A stretch of 5,277 bases of DNA from Sulfurovum sp. (GTDB lineage: Bacteria; Campylobacterota; Campylobacteria; Campylobacterales; Sulfurovaceae), in the NCBI GenBank assembly GCA_015661795.1, contig DQVJ01000068.1:1-5277 (forward strand). Reading direction: 5' to 3'. Positions 5,160-5,277 of the stretch are shown here, piece after piece; the stretch's first letter is position 1, and every line of letters begins with the position of its first letter. The notes below the pieces were generated by a model that saw nothing but the letters and a program-made list of their open reading frames with translations, was not told the origin of the DNA and made no database searches. Both the position numbers and the translations under genes were made by a program.

Positions 5160-5196
5160 TCCCGTCCATTTTAAGTGAATAACTTTTAATGATGGT

Positions 5197-5273
5197 GCTG
5201 GTGTAGCTCAGCTGGCTAGAGCAGCTGATTTGTAATCAGCAGGTCGGGGGTTCGAGTCCCTTCACCAGCTCCA
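5197..5273 (+). tRNA. tRNA-Thr, anticodon UGU
   Basis: Complete cloverleaf with encoded CCA. Acceptor stem GCTGGTG (5197-5203) pairs with CACCAGC (5263-5269), the discriminator base is T at 5270 and CCA is at 5271-5273. The D stem is GCTC/GAGC (5206-5209, 5219-5222). The anticodon stem GCTGA/TCAGC (5224-5228, 5236-5240) encloses TTTGTAA with anticodon TGT at 5231-5233, which reads ACA. The T stem GGGGG/CCCTT (5246-5250, 5258-5262) contains two G-U pairs and closes the loop TTCGAGT. Only four bases follow. In many proteobacteria this tRNA heads a Thr-Tyr-Gly-Thr cluster before tuf, so further tRNAs may lie just outside the window; this is inference. Confidence 0.97.
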
Positions 5274-5277
5274 TGAA

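Overview
The window looks like ordinary chromosome from an AT-rich bacterium, most likely a Campylobacterota (epsilonproteobacterial) sulfur oxidiser of the Sulfurovum/Sulfurimonas kind. This is inferred from protein flavour, base composition, promoters with a strong TATAAT but usually no real -35 box, and the sequence of tRNA-Thr(UGU). No phage, transposon, CRISPR or resistance genes are visible.

Layout. (1) Bases 1-2536, plus strand: a three-gene operon holding the 3' part of a YyaL/SPATA20-family gene, a DUF309 gene and a SagB/ThcOx-type protein with two nitroreductase domains. Each gene overlaps the next by one base (TAATG). (2) Bases 2603-3798, plus strand: an extended -10 promoter, then two half-size YeeE/YedE (DUF395) membrane proteins, also joined by TAATG. 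They probably form one transporter for a sulfur compound such as thiosulfate. (3) Bases 3795-4222, minus strand: a SUI1/YciH-like protein whose stop codon overlaps that of the second transporter gene tail to tail. Upstream of it is a 32-residue single-span membrane protein gene with its own promoter and a good Shine-Dalgarno site, coupled to the SUI1 gene by another TAATG. (4) Bases 4305-5039, minus strand: yaaA, a peroxide-stress protein. A perfect 9-bp inverted repeat lies between yaaA and the small gene's promoter. (5) Bases 5040-5277: a divergent regulatory spacer with a perfect TTGACA-N17-TATAAT promoter and a GC-rich discriminator, driving tRNA-Thr(UGU).

How the genes relate. Flavin-dependent redox chemistry (SagB-like), a YyaL protein normally carrying a thioredoxin-like domain, sulfur-compound uptake (YeeE pair) and peroxide defence (YaaA) suit a sulfur- and redox-active lifestyle, but the sequence does not prove they act together. 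The items most worth a second look are the unannotated-size small membrane protein, the stand-alone double-nitroreductase operon and the dyad at the small gene's promoter. I see no clear evidence of a wholly new multi-gene system.
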